Part shown: one piece after another, positions 60,994 through 64,000 of the stretch | How positions within the stretch are numbered: the first letter of the stretch is position 1 | How the letters are laid out: the number at the start of each line of letters is the position of its first letter | Assembly: GCF_900142285.1 (NCBI RefSeq) | Contig: NZ_FRAJ01000010.1 | Coordinates: forward strand, 1 to 64,000 | Direction of reading: 5' to 3' | Length of the DNA stretch: 64,000 bases | Source of the DNA: Caminicella sporogenes DSM 14501 | GTDB taxonomy: Bacteria > Bacillota > Clostridia > Peptostreptococcales > Caminicellaceae | Notes under the pieces: model-generated | Seen by the model: the letters and a program-made list of their open reading frames with translations, nothing else | Told to the model about the DNA's origin: nothing | Database searches by the model: none | Translations under genes and position numbers: made by a program

Positions 60994-62469
60994 ATGTATG
61001 ATGTTGCCATAATAGGAGCTGGTATAATTGGAACTTTTATATTTAGGGAACTTTCAAGATATGATTTAAAAGTAGTATTAATTGAAAAGGATTCAGATAT
61101 AGCAGATGGAGCAACTAAGGCTAATAGTGCTATTGTTCATGCAGGATATGATGCTGTTCCGGGAACACTTAAAGCAAAATTTAATGCACTTGGAAATCCT
61201 ATGTTTGATAAAGTCTGTGAAGAGTTAGATGTTCATTTTAAGAGAATAGGTTCTTTAGTAATAGCTACAAATGAGGAGGAAATGGAAGTTGTAAAAGAAT
61301 TATATGAGAGAGGAATAAAAAATGGTATTCCCAATATGAAAATTTTAAATAAAGAAGAAGTAAGAGAAATGGAAGAAAACTTAAATGAGGATGTTTTAGG
61401 TGCGTTATATGCTCCTACAGCTGGAATAGTAAGTCCTTGGGAATTAGCTGTTGCTCTTGCTGAAAATGCAGTTGATAATGGTGCGGATATTAAGCTAGAA
61501 AGTGAGGTAACAGATATTAAAAGAACTTCAGAAGGATACTGCATATATATGGGAAAAGAAATATTAAATACAAAATATATAATAAACTGTGCAGGAATTT
61601 ATGCAGATAAGATAAATGAGATGGTTGCCTCAAAGACTTTTGAAATTAGACCAAGAAGAGGACAATATAATGTTTTAGATAAAAGTGTTGGAAATCTTGT
61701 AAAACATGTTATTTTTCAAGCACCAACAAAGCTTGGTAAGGGAGTCCTTGTAACACCTACTGTTCACGGCAATTTATTAGTAGGACCTGATGCTGAAGAT
61801 ATAGAAGATAGAGAAGATACATCTACAACTAGTGAAAGAATTGCCTATGTTAGACAAACTGCTAGAAAAAGTGTTAAGGATATACCTTTTAACCTTACTA
61901 TTACAAGTTTTGCAGGTTTAAGAGCTAAATCTAGTACAGGTGATTTTATCATTGAAGAATCTAAAGAAGCAAAGGGATTTATAAATGTTGCAGGGATAGA
62001 TTCACCGGGATTGTCTTCTGCTCCGGCAATTGCTGAATATGTTGTAGATATAGTAAAAGATATTGCAGGTGGTTTAAAAGAGAAGGAAAACTTTAATCCT
62101 AGAAGAAGACCTGTAATTCGATTTATGGAATTAAGTGATGATGAAAAGGCAGAACTTATAAAGAAAGACCCTAGATATGGAAGGATTATTTGCAGGTGTG
62201 AAAGCATAACAGAAGGTGAAATTGTAGATGCAATTCATAGAAATGCAGGTGCAAGAACTGTAGATGGAGTAAAGAGAAGAGTAAGACCAGGTATGGGAAG
62301 ATGCCAGGGCGGATTTTGCGGACCAAGAGTAATGGAAATCCTTGCAAGGGAATTAGGAAAAGATATTAAGGAAATTGTTAAAGATGGTAAAAGTTCTTAT
62401 ATTTTAGTAGGAGAGACGAAAAAGGCAGATAAAGTAATTGAAGAAGTAAAAGAAAATAAACTGGCATGA
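60994..62469 (+). CDS. GlpA-like FAD-dependent glycerol-3-phosphate dehydrogenase
   Basis: A protein of about 491 residues. N-terminal FAD motif DVAIIGAGIIGTFIFRELSRYDLKVVLIEKDSDIADGATKANSAIVHAGYDAVPGTLKAKFN, DAO-type substrate domain, and a C-terminal BFD-like [2Fe-2S] domain with CRCESITEGEIVDAIHRNAGARTVDGVKRRVRPGMGRCQGGFCGPRVMEIL. It oxidises glycerol 3-phosphate to DHAP. This is the anaerobic GlpA layout rather than aerobic GlpD. ATG 60994 follows CAGGGAGG; the ATG at 60952 lies in the terminator. It is followed by two partners in one operon. Confidence 0.9.
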   Translation: MYDVAIIGAGIIGTFIFRELSRYDLKVVLIEKDSDIADGATKANSAIVHAGYDAVPGTLKAKFNALGNPMFDKVCEELDVHFKRIGSLVIATNEEEMEVVKELYERGIKNGIPNMKILNKEEVREMEENLNEDVLGALYAPTAGIVSPWELAVALAENAVDNGADIKLESEVTDIKRTSEGYCIYMGKEILNTKYIINCAGIYADKINEMVASKTFEIRPRRGQYNVLDKSVGNLVKHVIFQAPTKLGKGVLVTPTVHGNLLVGPDAEDIEDREDTSTTSERIAYVRQTARKSVKDIPFNLTITSFAGLRAKSSTGDFIIEESKEAKGFINVAGIDSPGLSSAPAIAEYVVDIVKDIAGGLKEKENFNPRRRPVIRFMELSDDEKAELIKKDPRYGRIICRCESITEGEIVDAIHRNAGARTVDGVKRRVRPGMGRCQGGFCGPRVMEILARELGKDIKEIVKDGKSSYILVGETKKADKVIEEVKENKLA

Positions 62470-62486
62470 TAATAAGGGGGATTAAT

Positions 62487-63752
62487 ATGCTTAATTATGA
62501 TATTGTAATAGTAGGAGGAGGTCCTGCTGGACTTGCAGCAGCTATCGAAGCCAAAAAAAATGGTGTAGATAATATATTAGTAATAGAAAGGGACAGAGAA
62601 TTAGGAGGAATTTTACAGCAATGTATTCATAATGGTTTTGGACTTCATATATTTAAGGAAGAATTAACAGGACCTGAATATGCAGAAAGATTTATAAATG
62701 AATTAAGAGAATTAGGGATTGAATATAAGCTAGATACAATGGTTTTAAATATAAGCAGAAATAAAATAGTTAGTGCAATTAATACTACTGATGGATTTAT
62801 GACTATAAAAGCAGGTGCAATTATACTTGCCATGGGATGTAGGGAAAGAACTAGAGGAGCAATAAATATTCCGGGTACTAGACCAGCTGGAATATTTACT
62901 GCAGGAACTGCACAGCGATTTGTAAATATGGAAGGCTATATGGTAGGCAAAAAAGTGGTAATATTAGGTTCTGGAGATATAGGACTTATAATGGCTAGGA
63001 GAATGACTCTTGAAGGTGCACAGGTGCTTGCAGTAGCTGAACTTATGCCTTATTCAAATGGGCTTACTAGAAATATAGTTCAATGTCTTGATGATTACAA
63101 TATACCTCTTTTACTTAGTCATACAGTGATAGATATTAAAGGTAAAGATAGAGTAGAGGGTGTTGTTATTGCAAAAGTAGATGAAAATAGAAAACCTATT
63201 CCAGGTACAGAAAAATATTTTGAGTGTGATACATTACTGTTGTCTGTAGGGCTTATTCCAGAAAATGAATTATCTATAAATACAGGTATAGAAATTGATT
63301 CTGTAACTTCAGGACCTGTTGTCAATGAATCAATGGAAACTAGTATAGAAGGAATATTTGCTTGTGGAAATGTAGTACATGTTCATGATTTGGTAGATTT
63401 TGTAACTGAAGAAAGTAGAAGAGCTGGTAAAAGTGCAGCTAGATTTGTTAAAAATGAGTTAAAAGATAGTAGTAAAGAATTGAAAACTAAGGCAGGAAAA
63501 GGTATAAGGTATATTGTTCCTCAAAAAGTTAGGATAGATAATATTGATAAAGAGTTAGAAGTTTTTATGAGAGTTGATAATGTATATTCAGATATGAAGA
63601 TGAAAGTTAGTATAGATGGAAAAGAAATAAAATGTATAAAGAAAAAACATCTTGCTCCCGGAGAAATGGAGAGAGTAAAAATTAATAAAGAGGATTTATT
63701 GGCTTTAGAAGGTGAGCAGATAATCATTTCTCTTGAAAAGGAGGGAGCTTAA
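62487..63752 (+). CDS. NAD(P)/FAD-dependent oxidoreductase, partner of the GlpA-like protein
   Basis: A protein of about 421 residues of the pyridine nucleotide-disulphide oxidoreductase fold: YDIVIVGGGPAGLAAAIEAKKNGVDNILVIERDRELGGILQQCIHNGFGLHIFKEELTGPEYA for FAD, VVILGSGDIGLIMARRMTLEGAQVLAV for NAD(P), and EGIFACGNVVHVHDLVDFVTEES. A C-terminal domain of about 80 residues with a Lys-rich VKINKEDLL end is added. It likely passes electrons from the GlpA-like subunit to NAD+ or another carrier. ATG 62487 has SD AAGGGGG. It ends exactly where the DUF1667 gene begins. Confidence 0.88.
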   Translation: MLNYDIVIVGGGPAGLAAAIEAKKNGVDNILVIERDRELGGILQQCIHNGFGLHIFKEELTGPEYAERFINELRELGIEYKLDTMVLNISRNKIVSAINTTDGFMTIKAGAIILAMGCRERTRGAINIPGTRPAGIFTAGTAQRFVNMEGYMVGKKVVILGSGDIGLIMARRMTLEGAQVLAVAELMPYSNGLTRNIVQCLDDYNIPLLLSHTVIDIKGKDRVEGVVIAKVDENRKPIPGTEKYFECDTLLLSVGLIPENELSINTGIEIDSVTSGPVVNESMETSIEGIFACGNVVHVHDLVDFVTEESRRAGKSAARFVKNELKDSSKELKTKAGKGIRYIVPQKVRIDNIDKELEVFMRVDNVYSDMKMKVSIDGKEIKCIKKKHLAPGEMERVKINKEDLLALEGEQIIISLEKEGA

Positions 63753-64000
63753 ATGGATAAAAAAGAAATGGTTTGTATTGTATGTCCTTTAGGATGTAGA
63801 TTGACTGTTACAAAAAATGATGATGAATATACAGTTACTGGTAATAAATGTAATAGAGGAAAGGAATATGCTATTAAAGAGATGACTAATCCAACGAGAG
63901 TTCTTACAACTACAGTAAGAATTAAAGATGGATTATTAAATAGAATACCTGTAAAGACAAATAAACCTGTTCCAAAAGATAAAATATTTGAGTGTATGCA
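63753..64000 (+). CDS. DUF1667 protein, Fe-S type partner of the oxidoreductase pair (cut by window end)
   Basis: The frame is open from ATG 63753 to the window end (82 codons, no stop). EMVCIVCPLGCRLTV...TGNKCNRGKEYAIKEMTNPTRVLTTTVRIKDG is the DUF1667 signature, with a CxxCxxxC...C cluster suited to bind an iron-sulphur centre. The family almost always follows a GlpA-like and a FAD/NAD oxidoreductase gene, as here, and takes the place of GlpC. The SD AAAGGAGGGAG lies inside the preceding gene end. Confidence 0.9.
   Translation, partial: MDKKEMVCIVCPLGCRLTVTKNDDEYTVTGNKCNRGKEYAIKEMTNPTRVLTTTVRIKDGLLNRIPVKTNKPVPKDKIFECM

Overview
The window comes from a low-GC, motile, probably anaerobic and spore-forming Firmicute of the class Clostridia. 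The evidence is the strong A+T bias with AGA/AGG arginine codons, GG-rich Shine-Dalgarno (SD) sequences, frequent TTG/GTG starts, a Spo0E-like phosphatase, a Rex repressor, RibU, and an anaerobic-type glycerol-3-phosphate oxidation system. I do not name a species.

Region 1 (1-540) holds the 3' end of an IS3-family transposase, its terminal repeat, and a composite intergenic repeat that recurs across the window. Region 2 (559-38631) follows the gene order known from Bacillus: recD2, comFC, yvyF, flgM, flgN, flgK, flgL, yviE, fliW, csrA, hag, flaG, fliD, fliS, fliT-like genes, hpf, secA, prfB. Two blocks interrupt this order. An apparently intact IS607-type element (serine recombinase TnpA plus RNA-guided nuclease TnpB, about 9404-11615) sits between fliW and csrA and appears to have split the csrA ribosome-binding site. 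A glycosylation island (13727-27696) sits between hag and flaG. It encodes two Maf-type (DUF115) flagellin glycosyltransferases, a NeuB/NeuC/NeuA nonulosonate pathway, a deacetylase, a GNAT protein, a FkbM methyltransferase, a Gfo/Idh oxidoreductase, an adenylate-forming ligase, an acyl carrier protein and a DAHP synthase without a regulatory domain. Four sigma-28 (SigD/FliA) promoters, all TAAA-N16-G(C/T)CGATA, precede flgM, hag, the first maf gene and flaG. The hag leader carries a textbook CsrA-binding hairpin, so the FliW-CsrA-flagellin feedback loop can be read from the sequence.

Region 3 (38886-46741) has a chemoreceptor, Tex, an MFS transporter, an amidohydrolase and a Spo0E-like protein. 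Region 4 (46992-54754) is the t6A tRNA-modification cluster tsaE-tsaB-rimI-ribU-tsaD, then acpP and an ABC-F ATPase on the minus strand, then rex and a DUF3870 gene. Region 5 (54892-64000) is a glycerol/dihydroxyacetone regulon: the antiterminator glpP, dhaK-dhaL-dhaM, a pair of small membrane proteins of the Lin0368 type, glpK, and a GlpA-like/FAD-oxidoreductase/DUF1667 trio. Three near-identical leader RNAs, each with a conserved GGAGAGCCACA core running into a terminator hairpin, precede glpP, the transporter pair-glpK unit and the glpA unit. They are the likely targets of GlpP.

Two clusters of DnaA boxes lie in long A+T-rich intergenic regions at about 32.2-32.4 kb and 50.5-50.6 kb, far from any dnaA gene. 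Dispersed low-complexity repeat families fill most other long gaps. No tRNA, rRNA or CRISPR array was seen.
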